A stretch of 64,000 nt of DNA from Bacteroidales bacterium (GCA_017557535.1 JAFYYM010000084.1:35263-99262); one strand, 5' to 3'; positions 27,201 through 35,956 are shown, counted from the stretch's first letter. The notes: generated from the letters alone by a model not told the origin. A program made the numbers and translations.

Positions 27201-27563
27201 AACCGAAGATTCCAGCATCTCGTTGTCAGCTTTCAGCTGAGCGTTGAGATTGAAAGTCTCAGCGAGCTGGAGAGTGACATCGGTGTACTCGATGGTCTGG
27301 TAGCCCAGGAAGGAAATGGTCACCTTGTAGGGACCACCGACACGCATACCATTGATGGTGTAGTTACCATCAATGTTGGCAACGGCGGCGTACTGGGTGC
27401 CGGAAGGTGTGTGCACAGCCACGACGGCAGCACCGGTTAAAGGCTCTCCGGCGTCATCCTTGATGTTACCGGCGAGGCTGGAAGTAGTGACCTGAGCAAA
27501 GGCCGCCACTCCGGCGAAGATTGCCACCAAGGTGGCTAATCCTTTTTTAACAGATTGAACCAT
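24258..27563 (-). CDS. Oar-like TonB-dependent outer-membrane receptor
   Basis: A 1101-residue outer-membrane receptor. A signal peptide (...GVAAFAQ) leads to a carboxypeptidase-regulatory-like beta-sandwich (~residues 30-110), a TonB plug (TGAATNINNQQIANLPTV through GGGINAITKSGTNTFKGSAY) and a 22-strand barrel ending in LKYMFN. It lacks the SusC plug signature seen in the receptor at 57693-60692, and matches Oar-type transporters linked to protease and adhesin export or surface ligand uptake. It pairs with the BACON/OB-like lipoprotein downstream as a SusD-free two-component system. A weak promoter candidate lies upstream around 27605-27635. Confidence 0.88.
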   Translation of the reverse strand: MVQSVKKGLATLVAIFAGVAAFAQVTTSSLAGNIKDDAGEPLTGAAVVAVHTPSGTQYAAVANIDGNYTINGMRVGGPYKVTISFLGYQTIEYTDVTLQLAETFNLNAQLKADNEMLESSVVIASPASKLAVEKTGAATNINNQQIANLPTVSRSITDVTRLSPYGGNGTTFAGMDGRSSNFTVDGANFNNNFGLSSGLPGGGNPISIDAIEELQVVISPYDVRQTNFIGGGINAITKSGTNTFKGSAYIYHRNENLRGDSIEGEQISGAREKDRNTTYGLTFGGPIIKNKLFFFVNAEQSKTPTIVNRWRGSEDGKANAKDYVSRTKLSDLKTVSDFVKNKYGYDTGSWTDFPADEDNTKLLARIDWNISNNHHLAVRYNYTLNNAWNTPNATSMDGGTRMSGARMSQYSMSYANSMYAARNMVSTWSFDLNSRLSENLSNQFLATYSKVQNPIRSSTSEEFPFIDILDDTQENNYMSLGYELFTWNNAVNEINYNIKDDLTYYAGAHKIMGGVNYEYQMADNQYMRNGSGYYRYNSVSDFLAGATPEIVCLTYGYDGEKKPAARVRFHKLGVYVQDEWNATDKFKLTFGARVDGLFFDDGDLMTNEAIKALTYYPKAKNYEETHIDTGQWPNGTVTISPRLGFSWDVLGDKSLKVRGGSGFFSGRLPLVFFTNMPTNGGLVQYQAQINAKSAAAKGFSMDTFAGGLVTDSNGKATIDALYNKLISLGYPSTVSPKDGTVPSSISAVDPDFKMPQIWKTSLAVDYSFPTVFPMSVTAEGIFNKTINGVSISDWSMNNVGGFARFNGVDNRPIYPSGFRNATKAFVLENTSKGYGWTGNVTFNMRPTEGVSFMAAYTHTVSKEITGMPGSAAESAFTYVPTSEGPNYIKLHNSQYVTPDRVVAALDLSDKSGNHFDFIYETWKGGYKESYMLTNDMNGDGYAYDTIYIPTDEDVASNKFRFVNADSRDRFMDYVHKDKYMSKHQGQYAEPYTVYSPWVHRVDFSYKHDFTVKAGNTKNTLQLSFDLKNVLNLFNSSWGVSKYLNPEIGTEARILKYEGVDADGFATFSTPASISGSTQTFVPYHNLGQCWYASIGLKYMFN

Positions 27564-27698
27564 AATTTGATATAAATAGTATTAAGATTATAATCCTTTC
27601 TTCCTACATAATATAACTTGCGAAATTAACACAAAATATCGGGTTGCTAAAATTTATTTCATTCATATACGGAATTATCTTATCTTCGCGGCAGAAAA

Positions 27699-27753
27699 CT
27701 TCCGGGGAAGGATTTGCGCCGCTTGCAACCCCGGTCAAAAAAATGCTAAAGAA
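27699..27753 (+). ncRNA. SAM-II-type riboswitch in the metK leader
   Basis: The segment shows the SAM-II consensus in order. The P1 stem is CCGGGG (27702-27707) with CCCCGG (27729-27734). It encloses GATTT (27711-27715) and CTTGCAA (27722-27728), and GCTAAAG (27745-27751) lies 10 nt after the stem, ending 2 nt before the metK ATG. In this class AdoMet binding forms a pseudoknot that masks the ribosome site, so high AdoMet would reduce metK translation. Confidence 0.82.
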
Positions 27754-28995
27754 ATGAATTACCTTTTCACTTCGGAGTCAGTCTCCGAGGGCCATCCTGA
27801 TAAGGTGGCCGACCAAATTTCAGACGCTATTCTTGACGAGTTCCTACGCCGTGACCCCGAGTCCAGGGTCGCGTGCGAGACATTCTGCTCCACCGGTCTG
27901 GTGATTGTGGGCGGAGAGGTACGCTCAGACGCCTATGTCGACATCCAAGGAACTGTACGGGACGTGATTAACCGGATCGGCTACAACAAGGCCGATTACA
28001 TGTTTGACGGCAACTCCTGCGGAGTGCTTTCGCAAATCCACGAGCAGAGTCAGGACATCAACCGGGGTGTGTCCCGGGAGAATCCTGAGGATCAAGGAGC
28101 TGGAGACCAGGGTATGATGTTCGGTTACGCCTGCAAGGCGACTGAGAACTACATGCCCCTAGCCTTGTATCTATCCCATATCACACTCAAGGAACTTGCT
28201 GATATCAGACACAATGAGCTCGATTTGATGCCTTATCTGAGACCTGACTCAAAGGCCCAGTACACAATCGAGTTTGACTCTTCAGACAAGCCGGTAAGAG
28301 TCCACACTATAGTCCTCTCGACCCAACACGACGAGTTCGGTACCGACGAGGAAATGCACTCCAAGATTGAGAGCGATGTACGGAATATCCTGCTTCCCAG
28401 AGTGATAGCGAAGCTGAACCCCTCGACAGCCGCATTGTTCAAGGGAGACTTCATTCTCCATGTCAACCCGACAGGCAAGTTCGTGATCGGAGGGCCCGCC
28501 GGAGACACCGGTCTGACCGGCAGAAAGATAATCGTGGACACCTACGGAGGCCGCTCAGCCCATGGCGGCGGAGCTTTCTCAGGCAAAGACCCTTCCAAGG
28601 TCGACCGCAGTGCGGCATATGCCGCCAGGTATATCGCCAAGAATATGGTCGCCGCCGGAGTGGCTGAGGAGATGATGGTGCAGATCGCCTACGCCATTGG
28701 CGTGGCCAAGCCGGTCAGCGTGTATGTCAACACGAAGGGAACGGGGATAATCCCGGACGCCGAGATCGCTGACAAGATCGGGAAGATGTTCGATTTGCGT
28801 CCTGCGGCCATTATCCGCAAGTTCGGATTGAAGAACCCCATATACGGGCCTACGGCAGCATACGGCCATTTCGGAAGGGATCCTTACGTAAAGAAGGTCA
28901 CCCTGATCCGCAACGGAATCGAAATAGAAGAAGAAGTCCAGTTCTTCGGTTGGGAAAAACTGGACTCCGTCGATCTTATACGCTCCAGGTTTTAA
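27754..28995 (+). CDS. metK: S-adenosylmethionine synthetase
   Basis: The 413-residue enzyme makes AdoMet from methionine and ATP. It carries the family signatures: SVSEGHPDK near the start, [12 protein letters not shown] (methionine and ATP site) and [16 protein letters not shown] (P-loop-like). A SAM-II riboswitch lies directly upstream, consistent with feedback at translation. A weak -7-like element TATCTTCG (27681-27688) could drive the transcript. The gene is divergent from the Oar-like receptor and convergent with the RAYT gene; a hairpin at 29039-29064 follows the stop. Confidence 0.97.
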   Translation: MNYLFTSESVSEGHPDKVADQISDAILDEFLRRDPESRVACETFCSTGLVIVGGEVRSDAYVDIQGTVRDVINRIGYNKADYMFDGNSCGVLSQIHEQSQDINRGVSRENPEDQGAGDQGMMFGYACKATENYMPLALYLSHITLKELADIRHNELDLMPYLRPDSKAQYTIEFDSSDKPVRVHTIVLSTQHDEFGTDEEMHSKIESDVRNILLPRVIAKLNPSTAALFKGDFILHVNPTGKFVIGGPAGDTGLTGRKIIVDTYGGRSAHGGGAFSGKDPSKVDRSAAYAARYIAKNMVAAGVAEEMMVQIAYAIGVAKPVSVYVNTKGTGIIPDAEIADKIGKMFDLRPAAIIRKFGLKNPIYGPTAAYGHFGRDPYVKKVTLIRNGIEIEEEVQFFGWEKLDSVDLIRSRF

Positions 28996-29038
28996 AGCCT
29001 GTTATATAAACGGTTGATAATTAGTACTTTAAGTTATC

Positions 29039-29064
29039 TAACGGTTCCGATTTCGGAACCGTTA
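29039..29064. repeat. REP-like hairpin, left of RAYT gene
   Basis: A 12-bp perfect stem with a 2-nt loop (TAACGGTTCCGA at 29039-29050, TCGGAACCGTTA at 29053-29064). Its core matches, in inverted orientation, the larger palindrome at 30099-30146, differing by one compensatory pair (T-A here, C-G there). It sits between the convergent metK and RAYT genes and may also act as a two-way terminator. Confidence 0.7.
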
Positions 29065-29085
29065 AAGTATTTATAATACTGTTAC

Positions 29086-29988
29086 TCAATCGCTTCCATA
29101 ACAGGACTGATTGATATGGAGGAATTTGTTGATGTTGGCCGCTTTGGCGCCGGTCTGGTTCCTGAGCACCCAGAAGATACTGTCTCTGGCATCAGGAGAA
29201 AGTCTCTCAAAATTGAGGAGTATTCCTTTGTAACCAAGAGTATTGACCACCCTCAGCATTTCCCTGTAACATGAGTGGTCTCCGTATTCGTCTTCCAGGT
29301 CGAATTCCGAGCCGGCGTTGGATTCAAGTGCGGTAGTCATCTTCTCAAAACTCCCGTATAATTCGATCAAGTCGTCATATGCCAGGAAGTTATACTTGTT
29401 GATGATATAATCCGTTATCTGCCGGCCCTCTTCTTTGTCCAGACCTTCGAATATGCTATGTAATGCGCCATATGACAGATATTTCCCTTTAGAAAAGAAA
29501 TAATCGACTTTCCTTAAAGCGGTTCTCATCACATTCCGGCAATGGTCTTTCCGGAGCTTCTTCGAAAATGGATGCGGATTTTTATAGTAAGCCAGAAGGT
29601 TCCATCTATAATCCATTGCCGTTTTGTGCATCTTCCCGGCGACAGGATTGTTGAAGATGTATGCCACGCAACCCAAGATGACCTTTATCCCCTTCTTGAT
29701 CGATTTCCCGAACGGACTGTTGAACACAGGCCCGGTTCTCTCATAATCCTGGTTGTATTCTTTGACGAACAAGAACGTCACTCGTTGGATGAACGAGCGT
29801 AACACCATGACCGATATTCCTTTTATCAGGAAATGGATGTGGTTGAACATCGGGCAGAACCCCAGAATCTTCAAGCCCATTTCGCGGACTGTCACACTGA
29901 CAATTGTGAAGAATACAAGAAAGTCCTCGAGGCGGTAAAAGATGCCGTTGCCTCTGGCACCTTTGATAAACGCATGTGTAGCTTCCAT
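29086..29988 (-). CDS. REP-associated tyrosine transposase (RAYT; Y1/IS200-like)
   Basis: The 300-residue single-strand nuclease-type protein (PF01797 Y1 superfamily) shows the HUH metal motif NHIHFLI near residue 55 (after CPMF) and the downstream KEYNQDYERTGPVF region carrying candidate catalytic Tyr. These enzymes nick DNA at hairpin repeats and spread REP elements; they are usually domesticated single-copy genes. Inverted REP-like hairpins flank it at both ends. ATG 29988 begins MEATHAFIKGARG; the frame is open to 30057, but that extension has no domain content. The C-terminal 130 residues carry an acidic, helical region (ending INQSCYGSD) typical of the Bacteroidota branch. Confidence 0.85.
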   Translation of the reverse strand: MEATHAFIKGARGNGIFYRLEDFLVFFTIVSVTVREMGLKILGFCPMFNHIHFLIKGISVMVLRSFIQRVTFLFVKEYNQDYERTGPVFNSPFGKSIKKGIKVILGCVAYIFNNPVAGKMHKTAMDYRWNLLAYYKNPHPFSKKLRKDHCRNVMRTALRKVDYFFSKGKYLSYGALHSIFEGLDKEEGRQITDYIINKYNFLAYDDLIELYGSFEKMTTALESNAGSEFDLEDEYGDHSCYREMLRVVNTLGYKGILLNFERLSPDARDSIFWVLRNQTGAKAANINKFLHINQSCYGSD

Positions 29989-30098
29989 TTTTAAGTTTAA
30001 GTTTATGACGATGATCGTCGCCTTCGTAAAGATAGTGATAACAGGCCTCCAAAACAAAACATTTTTACCCTGTTACGCAAATCAGTAATAATCAACCA

Positions 30099-30146
30099 GA
30101 TAATAGTTCTGACGGTCCCGAAATCGGGACCGTCAGAACTATTATC
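30099..30146. repeat. REP-like 48-bp perfect palindrome, right of RAYT gene
   Basis: A 22-bp perfect stem (30099-30120 with 30125-30146) around AAAT, which itself can pair at its ends. Core GGTCCCGA/TCGGGACC. The central 22 nt read in the inverted orientation match the left hairpin except for one compensatory base pair. It lies 110 nt upstream of the RAYT start and 38 nt downstream of the lipoprotein stop at 30184, so it may terminate that transcript too. Confidence 0.75.
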
Positions 30147-30183
30147 ATGTTATTAATCAGCTATTTCTGCAACAGAACCACCT

Positions 30184-32934
30184 CTAGGGTGTTACTACCG
30201 GCGGGGCGTCGGGCTCCCATTTTGCGGCGGAACGAGTCCTGGGGGCGGAGGATTGTTTCTTGCCCCGGTTCACCGCATCGTATTCAAGGAAATTGTCGAA
30301 GCTCGCTGTCTCGCCGCTCAATTCCATGATCCTCTTGTAGATGGCCCAACGGGAAGGAGCGTTGTAATACTCCATCTCCTGATGCATCATGCTGTTCTCA
30401 GAAGGCCTGTAAACACCCTTGTAATATCGGCCTCCTCCTTCATAGATGCCTACCTCGTCCTTGTAACGCTCGTCGGAGAGGAACATGTTCCATTTCACCT
30501 TCTTCGGGTCGTCGGTGAAATCAATGTTCGAATACCAGCCATATTGTTCATACACCCTGTTGAACTCATCGATATCATCCTTGGATGGAGAGCCGCTCTC
30601 GACACTGTACTCGTCAGCCAGGAAGGCGAAAGCGTGGCCTCCGGCCTCATGACGTAGAGTTGAACCGAACAATTCCGAGTTGTTGGCACAAGACGAATAG
30701 AACGCGACTCCTGACTGAAGCGATTCACTCATGACGGTTATGCCTCGGGAATAACTCGAATTCACCAGCACACCGATCATGAGATTGTCCTTGCCCTTGA
30801 TACCCGGAACCTTGAGAGCATATTCGTAACACTTGTCAATTTTGCCGGAAGTTATTGAATTACTTGTCACCAGCGTTCCAAACGCTGTATTGTGTCCGGA
30901 ATCGGGCCTGCCATGCTCAGAGACCGCTTTGACGGCGTACACATTGAATCGGTTACGGAACGTCTTGTACGGCTCGATAGCGAAGAACTCTTCCATGGAT
31001 CTGTTCATCATCTTCTCAAACAGGCCGTTCTTGTCCATATCCTTGTCGGTATAAGCATCGCCCAGGAACACGACATTGATTCCCTTCCCGACGGTGGCTT
31101 TCTGGAGAGTCATCACTTCCCCGTCCTTGGAGAAATCTGTCGAGGAATAGTCATCATCTCCTTCAAGAGGACCGAACAGTTCCTCCAACACCGGGATAAG
31201 CCTGGTAGCTGCAGGGTAACCGAACCTGTTCCGTGAAGGATCGCTGAGATGCTCTGACTCCAAACAACTGAACATGATATTACCCTTGTTGTCAACCACA
31301 ACCATGGAAGGTGTCATGCCATCTCCGGTGAAATACTCAAAATGAGTCATCGCAAGAGGCCTTGTATCGTGATACGAGATGTTGTACCATTTATCATATC
31401 CTCTTTCCAGAACGAATTCCTCATACGGCTTGCCTGAAGTCCTTTCCTCCACACTAAGTTCTTGGGTCGCGATTATCTCAAGACCATCATCATGGTACTT
31501 GTCATACATCCTTTCAAGCAGCGGAAGCAGTTGTTTCGAGAAAGGACACCATGTTGCCCAATTTATAATGACAGTAGCTTTGTTTTTTGAGACGATACTC
31601 TTGAAAGGTATTTCCTGCCCGGTAACCAAGTCATTGAAGCCGTTCTTGGGCCAAAAGGCGGGAATATCATAGTCGCCTAAAACACAAGGATTGTCAGAGA
31701 ACCTGGAGTTCAGAGCATACATGTATATGAAATAACCTCTCTCCTCCGCGGTTAGATAGGATTCAGGAATAATCTCGGATATATGTGGTTCAAGCCTGAC
31801 TCTCAAGTGCAGACCAAGCCGCGCCCATGAATCCGGTAAGGAACCGGTGAACGCGTTGCCATCTATATCCAACTGCGGGTAGCGAATACCATCTATGCTT
31901 TCTTCTCCCATAAGATCATCACTTTCACCGAGGGACTCGGGAAGAGGACCGGACATCGATTCATTGCCACCGATGCCAACATACCAAAGGGGCATGCCTC
32001 CAAACAGATCAGGGAGACTTGTCATGGAAGTTCTTCCAATGACAAGTAAACCAAGGCGGTTGAGTTTGCTGAAGCTGGGAGGCAGGGTTCCGGTGACCCC
32101 CGGTTCATTCTGAACCCAGAAACGGACACAGGAAGTCAATTCATCGAAACAGTCGGGGAATTCCCCCTTGAGGCCGAAATCGCCATTGAAGGTCAGCTTC
32201 AGCTCATGGGTGGTTTTATTCCATGTGACTCCTTGCCAGGAATTCAGTTCATTCGAAGTATCCCATTTCTGGGTTATTACCCAGTTCTGGCCGTCCATCG
32301 CGTCATAGATCTTCATCAGGGCGGTTTTGATCCGGTCCTCCTCATTAGGTTTTACAGTCACCTGGCACACGACTGTCTTTCCCCCGGCTTTGGCTGTGAT
32401 GTTCGCCACACCTTCCTTCACCGCCAAGACTTTGCCGCTGCCGTCAACGGTAGCTATTCCGGGATTATCAGATTCCCATGTCACATTCTGATCAGTGGCA
32501 TCAGAGGGCTTCACGGTGGCCTTGAGGTTAATCGAGCTTCCTGCCTCCACCTCAGCCTGGGATTTGTCCAGTTCGACCGACTCCACTCCGATAACCTTTT
32601 TATTCACACTCACGTTGCAGGTCGCGGTCTTGCCTCCGGCCGTCGCCGTGATCGTGGCAGAGCCGGCTCCCACGGCGGTGACGGTGCCGTTGTTAACGGT
32701 AGCCACAGACTGGTTCGAGCTGGACCAGGTCACGGTCTTATTGGTCGCGTTAGAGGGACTGACCGTAGCCGTGAGGTTGACGCTCCCGCCCGGATCGAGA
32801 GCGACGGAACTTTGGCTCAATGAGACACTCGCGACTGCCACCTCAGGATCCTCCTTCGGCCCGCAGGATGCCGTCAGGCCAGCCATCAGCAGAACAGCGG
32901 AAAAGGTGATCACGATATTGAATAACTTTCCCAT
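30184..32934 (-). CDS. Multidomain lipoprotein: BIG2 x2, LRR-like, thioredoxin-like, M64-type metallopeptidase
   Basis: A 916-residue lipoprotein (lipobox LTASC then GPKEDPE). BIG2 Ig-like domains lie at about 35-112 and 115-193, with the repeated WSSSNQSVATV / WESDNPGIATV motif. An LRR-like region (about 200-400: LPPSFSKLNRLGLL, PLPESLG) follows, then a TlpA-like thioredoxin fold with WATWCPFSK at about residue 461 (CxxS, second Cys lost). An IgA-peptidase-like M64 domain comes last, with HEAGGHAFAFLADEY at about residue 760. The M64 domain is a zinc protease; substrate unknown, possibly host or plant protein. The next gene upstream is a closely related copy, 46 nt away. Secreted or surface-displayed. 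Confidence 0.85.
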   Translation of the reverse strand: MGKLFNIVITFSAVLLMAGLTASCGPKEDPEVAVASVSLSQSSVALDPGGSVNLTATVSPSNATNKTVTWSSSNQSVATVNNGTVTAVGAGSATITATAGGKTATCNVSVNKKVIGVESVELDKSQAEVEAGSSINLKATVKPSDATDQNVTWESDNPGIATVDGSGKVLAVKEGVANITAKAGGKTVVCQVTVKPNEEDRIKTALMKIYDAMDGQNWVITQKWDTSNELNSWQGVTWNKTTHELKLTFNGDFGLKGEFPDCFDELTSCVRFWVQNEPGVTGTLPPSFSKLNRLGLLVIGRTSMTSLPDLFGGMPLWYVGIGGNESMSGPLPESLGESDDLMGEESIDGIRYPQLDIDGNAFTGSLPDSWARLGLHLRVRLEPHISEIIPESYLTAEERGYFIYMYALNSRFSDNPCVLGDYDIPAFWPKNGFNDLVTGQEIPFKSIVSKNKATVIINWATWCPFSKQLLPLLERMYDKYHDDGLEIIATQELSVEERTSGKPYEEFVLERGYDKWYNISYHDTRPLAMTHFEYFTGDGMTPSMVVVDNKGNIMFSCLESEHLSDPSRNRFGYPAATRLIPVLEELFGPLEGDDDYSSTDFSKDGEVMTLQKATVGKGINVVFLGDAYTDKDMDKNGLFEKMMNRSMEEFFAIEPYKTFRNRFNVYAVKAVSEHGRPDSGHNTAFGTLVTSNSITSGKIDKCYEYALKVPGIKGKDNLMIGVLVNSSYSRGITVMSESLQSGVAFYSSCANNSELFGSTLRHEAGGHAFAFLADEYSVESGSPSKDDIDEFNRVYEQYGWYSNIDFTDDPKKVKWNMFLSDERYKDEVGIYEGGGRYYKGVYRPSENSMMHQEMEYYNAPSRWAIYKRIMELSGETASFDNFLEYDAVNRGKKQSSAPRTRSAAKWEPDAPPVVTP

Positions 32935-32980
32935 ATTGAAACCCGTTTATAATGTACAACTTATCCTTCGTCTGAACACA

Positions 32981-35917
32981 TCATGGGACGACTATCGGCG
33001 GGGCGTCCGGTTCCCATTCGACGGAACGAGTCCGAGGTGCGGATGACTGTTGCTTCCCGCGATTGATCGCATCATATTCCAAGAACTTCTCGAAACTGGC
33101 CTCCTCGCCGCTGAGCTCCATGATCCGCTTGTAGATCGCCCAGCGGGAAGGAGCGTTGAAATACTCAAGATTCGCGTTCATCATACTGTTCTTGGACGGA
33201 CGGTAAACCCCCTTTTCATATGTGGAACCACCCTCGAAGATTCCGAGCTCATCCTTGTAGCGCTCGTCAGAGAGGAAGACGCTCCACTTGACAGCCGTGG
33301 GATCGTCGGTGAAATCAACGTTGGCGTACCAGCCGTACTTCTGGTACTTGTCATTGCGGTCATCTATATAGGCTTTGGAAGGGGCGGTATTCGAGACAGA
33401 ATACTCATCGTCCAGGAACGCGAAACCATGTCCTCCGGCTTCGTGGCGCAAGATCGATCCGAAGAACGAACGGTCATTGCCCATGCTGGAGGCAAATGCC
33501 ACACTGGACTGCGTGGACTCGGACATCGCGTTGACTCCGGACTGGCGAAGGGAATTGAACAGGACCGCGACCAGCAGATTGTTCCTGTCGGTAATCCCAG
33601 GAACTTTCAGGGCATATTCATAACATTTATCCAGATTTCCGCTTGCAAACGTTCTGGAACCGAAATATGTCCCGAGAGCAGTCGTATATCCTTCTCCGAC
33701 CCGTCCGTTCTTCGAGACAACCTTCACCGCATAGACATTGAACCTGTTCCTGAAGGTCTTGTAAGGCTCGATAGCGAAGAACTCTTCCATCGCATCTTTC
33801 ATAAGCTTCTCGTAAAGCCCTCCGGAAGACATGTCCTTGTCCGTATAGCCATCGCCCAGGAATACGATATTGATTCCCTTGCCGACCGACGCTTTCTGCA
33901 AGGTCATGACCTTGCCGTCCTTTGAGTAGTCAGTCGAAGAATATGTGTCAGGATCCTCGGCGGGGCCCAGGACGGACTCCAGGAACTCTATCAGTTGTGA
34001 GGATGGAGTCTTGCCGAAACGGTTGCGGGAATCGGTATAACTCTGGAAGCTGCTGAAAACGATATTTCCGTTTTCGTCATATACCTCCGCTGCCGGAGTA
34101 CCCATCGCGTAAGACCTGTGTTCTGAACCCTCTCCCCAATAGTAGAAGTTGTACCAATCGCCGTATCCCTTATCCATGATTTCCTGCTTCTGCTCCTGAG
34201 GCTTTTTCCACAAGGCATCATCCTGATCGAACATTACGGTCGCGATAACCTCAAGACCGTCCTGACGGTACTTATTGTAATAATCCCTCAACTGGGGCAT
34301 CAGGCCTTTTGAGAAGGGGCACCATGGAGCCCAGTTTATGTACACGGTGTACTTGCTCTTCTTCACGACGTCTTCAAAAGAGAAAACATTACCGTCAAGA
34401 TCCTCCACAGGCCCTTCCACCCAGTATTGCCAACCATGGATCTCAACATCGGAGACATCGAGACCATAGCCTGTCTGTTGAGGGAAACAATTGATGAAGA
34501 AGTAATTACGATACTCAGAGTCAAGGAATGACTGTGGCATCTTTCCAGTAAGACGATTGCCGCCAGTATTAAGTATATCTCCCAGGCTTGCCCAGGATGC
34601 AGGCAAGTCTCCGGTAAAGCAGTTACCCTTCAAATACAGTCTTTGCAATTTCGGTGAATCACCCAAACTTGGCGGAAGCGGACAGGTCAGGTCGTTGTTT
34701 TCGGAAATAAGCACCGTAAGCAGCGATGTCATCCCCGAGAACGCATCCGGAATCGATTGGAGGCCGGTGTTCTTGATTTCCAAATATTTGAGTTTGGTCA
34801 AATTGGCGAAAGACTGCGGAAGACTACCTGTAACGCCAGGCTCGTCACTGATGGAGAATGACTCTAAGGTCGTAAGGTTACCAATAGACTCAGGGAACTC
34901 ACCTTTCAGGCCACAACCCCTGAAATGAAGGGATACAAGTCCAAATAATGACGAATAATCGACCCCTTCCCATGAACTAAGGTCCTCATCGGTTCCCCAA
35001 TTCTCCTGAAGCTTCCAATTAGGGCCGTCCATGGCGTTGTAGAGTTCCATCAGAATCTCCTTGATGGGTTGCTGGGCAGGGGCCACGACTACCCCACAGA
35101 TGTCATGCTTGCCACCGACAGTCGCCGAGATTATAGTCTTGCCCGGCTTATTACCAGTCACATTCCCCTGATCGTCAATAGAAGCCACATCCGGATTTTC
35201 CGACTCCCAGGTCACTGTCTGATCAGTCGCGTCGGAAGGATTCACCGTGATTGTAAGGGCAATCGTTTTTCCTTCCTCCAGCGTGACATTTTTCTGTTCA
35301 AAGGTGACCGAAGACACACTGATCACTTTATTCTTCACTATCACCTCGCAAGTCGCGGTCTTCCCGCCAGCCTTCGCTGTAATGTTTGCCGTTCCTTCCT
35401 TCAGCGCGGTTATTTTGCCGTTGGCGTCAACCGTGGCGACATCCTTGTTGTCCGAATCCCAGGTAACGGTCGGGTCTGTCGCATCCGAAGGACTCACCTC
35501 GGCTGTCATTGGATAGGTATCCTCAACAATAATGGTAATACTTGGCCAACTCAAAGTGACAGAAGACACCTCTATCACTTTCTTCTTGACTGTCACCTGG
35601 CAGGTCGCGTTCTTTCCGCCGGCAGTGGCCGTGATGGTTGCGGTACCTTCTCCAACCGCCGTCACCTTTCCACCGGATACGGTGGCCACAGACTGGTTCG
35701 AGCTGGACCATATCGCATTTTTAACAGTAGCATTTGATGGGTTGATAGTCGCGGTCAGGTCGGCCGTTCCGCCAACCTCGATAGCGACGGAACTTTGACT
35801 CAATGAGACGCTCGCTACTGCAACCTCGGGATCTTCCTGAGGCCCGCAGGACACCAGGGAAAAGACGCTCAGGACAGCAACGACTGCCGCCAAGGATGTG
35901 GTTAATAGTCTTCTCAT
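32981..35917 (-). CDS. Multidomain lipoprotein paralog: BIG2 x3, LRR-like, thioredoxin-like, M64-type metallopeptidase
   Basis: A 978-residue lipoprotein (lipobox LVSC, GPQEDPE) with the same layout as its downstream neighbour but three BIG2 domains. The LRR-like section (LPQSFANLTKLKYL, SLGDSPKLQRLYL) leads to a thioredoxin-like fold (WAPWCPFSK near residue 533, again CxxS) and an M64 domain (HEAGGHGFAFLDDEY near residue 826). Nucleotide stretches in the BIG2 parts of the two genes are identical for more than 20 nt (around 32705-32730 and 35685-35711), indicating recent duplication or gene conversion. Probably co-transcribed with the M16 peptidase gene upstream (39-nt gap). Confidence 0.85.
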   Translation of the reverse strand: MRRLLTTSLAAVVAVLSVFSLVSCGPQEDPEVAVASVSLSQSSVAIEVGGTADLTATINPSNATVKNAIWSSSNQSVATVSGGKVTAVGEGTATITATAGGKNATCQVTVKKKVIEVSSVTLSWPSITIIVEDTYPMTAEVSPSDATDPTVTWDSDNKDVATVDANGKITALKEGTANITAKAGGKTATCEVIVKNKVISVSSVTFEQKNVTLEEGKTIALTITVNPSDATDQTVTWESENPDVASIDDQGNVTGNKPGKTIISATVGGKHDICGVVVAPAQQPIKEILMELYNAMDGPNWKLQENWGTDEDLSSWEGVDYSSLFGLVSLHFRGCGLKGEFPESIGNLTTLESFSISDEPGVTGSLPQSFANLTKLKYLEIKNTGLQSIPDAFSGMTSLLTVLISENNDLTCPLPPSLGDSPKLQRLYLKGNCFTGDLPASWASLGDILNTGGNRLTGKMPQSFLDSEYRNYFFINCFPQQTGYGLDVSDVEIHGWQYWVEGPVEDLDGNVFSFEDVVKKSKYTVYINWAPWCPFSKGLMPQLRDYYNKYRQDGLEVIATVMFDQDDALWKKPQEQKQEIMDKGYGDWYNFYYWGEGSEHRSYAMGTPAAEVYDENGNIVFSSFQSYTDSRNRFGKTPSSQLIEFLESVLGPAEDPDTYSSTDYSKDGKVMTLQKASVGKGINIVFLGDGYTDKDMSSGGLYEKLMKDAMEEFFAIEPYKTFRNRFNVYAVKVVSKNGRVGEGYTTALGTYFGSRTFASGNLDKCYEYALKVPGITDRNNLLVAVLFNSLRQSGVNAMSESTQSSVAFASSMGNDRSFFGSILRHEAGGHGFAFLDDEYSVSNTAPSKAYIDDRNDKYQKYGWYANVDFTDDPTAVKWSVFLSDERYKDELGIFEGGSTYEKGVYRPSKNSMMNANLEYFNAPSRWAIYKRIMELSGEEASFEKFLEYDAINRGKQQSSAPRTRSVEWEPDAPPIVVP

Positions 35918-35956
35918 GTCGTGTAGATTAATTATATCGTGTGGATTAACAATCCT

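Noticed and set aside
29039-30146. The hairpins around the RAYT gene as terminal inverted repeats of a classic insertion sequence.
   Set aside because: Y1-type elements do not use terminal inverted repeats, the arms are self-complementary hairpins, and no direct target duplication was found outside them.
32360-35860. Repeated G+C-rich blocks as a CRISPR or satellite array.
   Set aside because: They are in-frame repeats encoding BIG2 domains in two lipoproteins, with no constant repeat and variable spacer structure.
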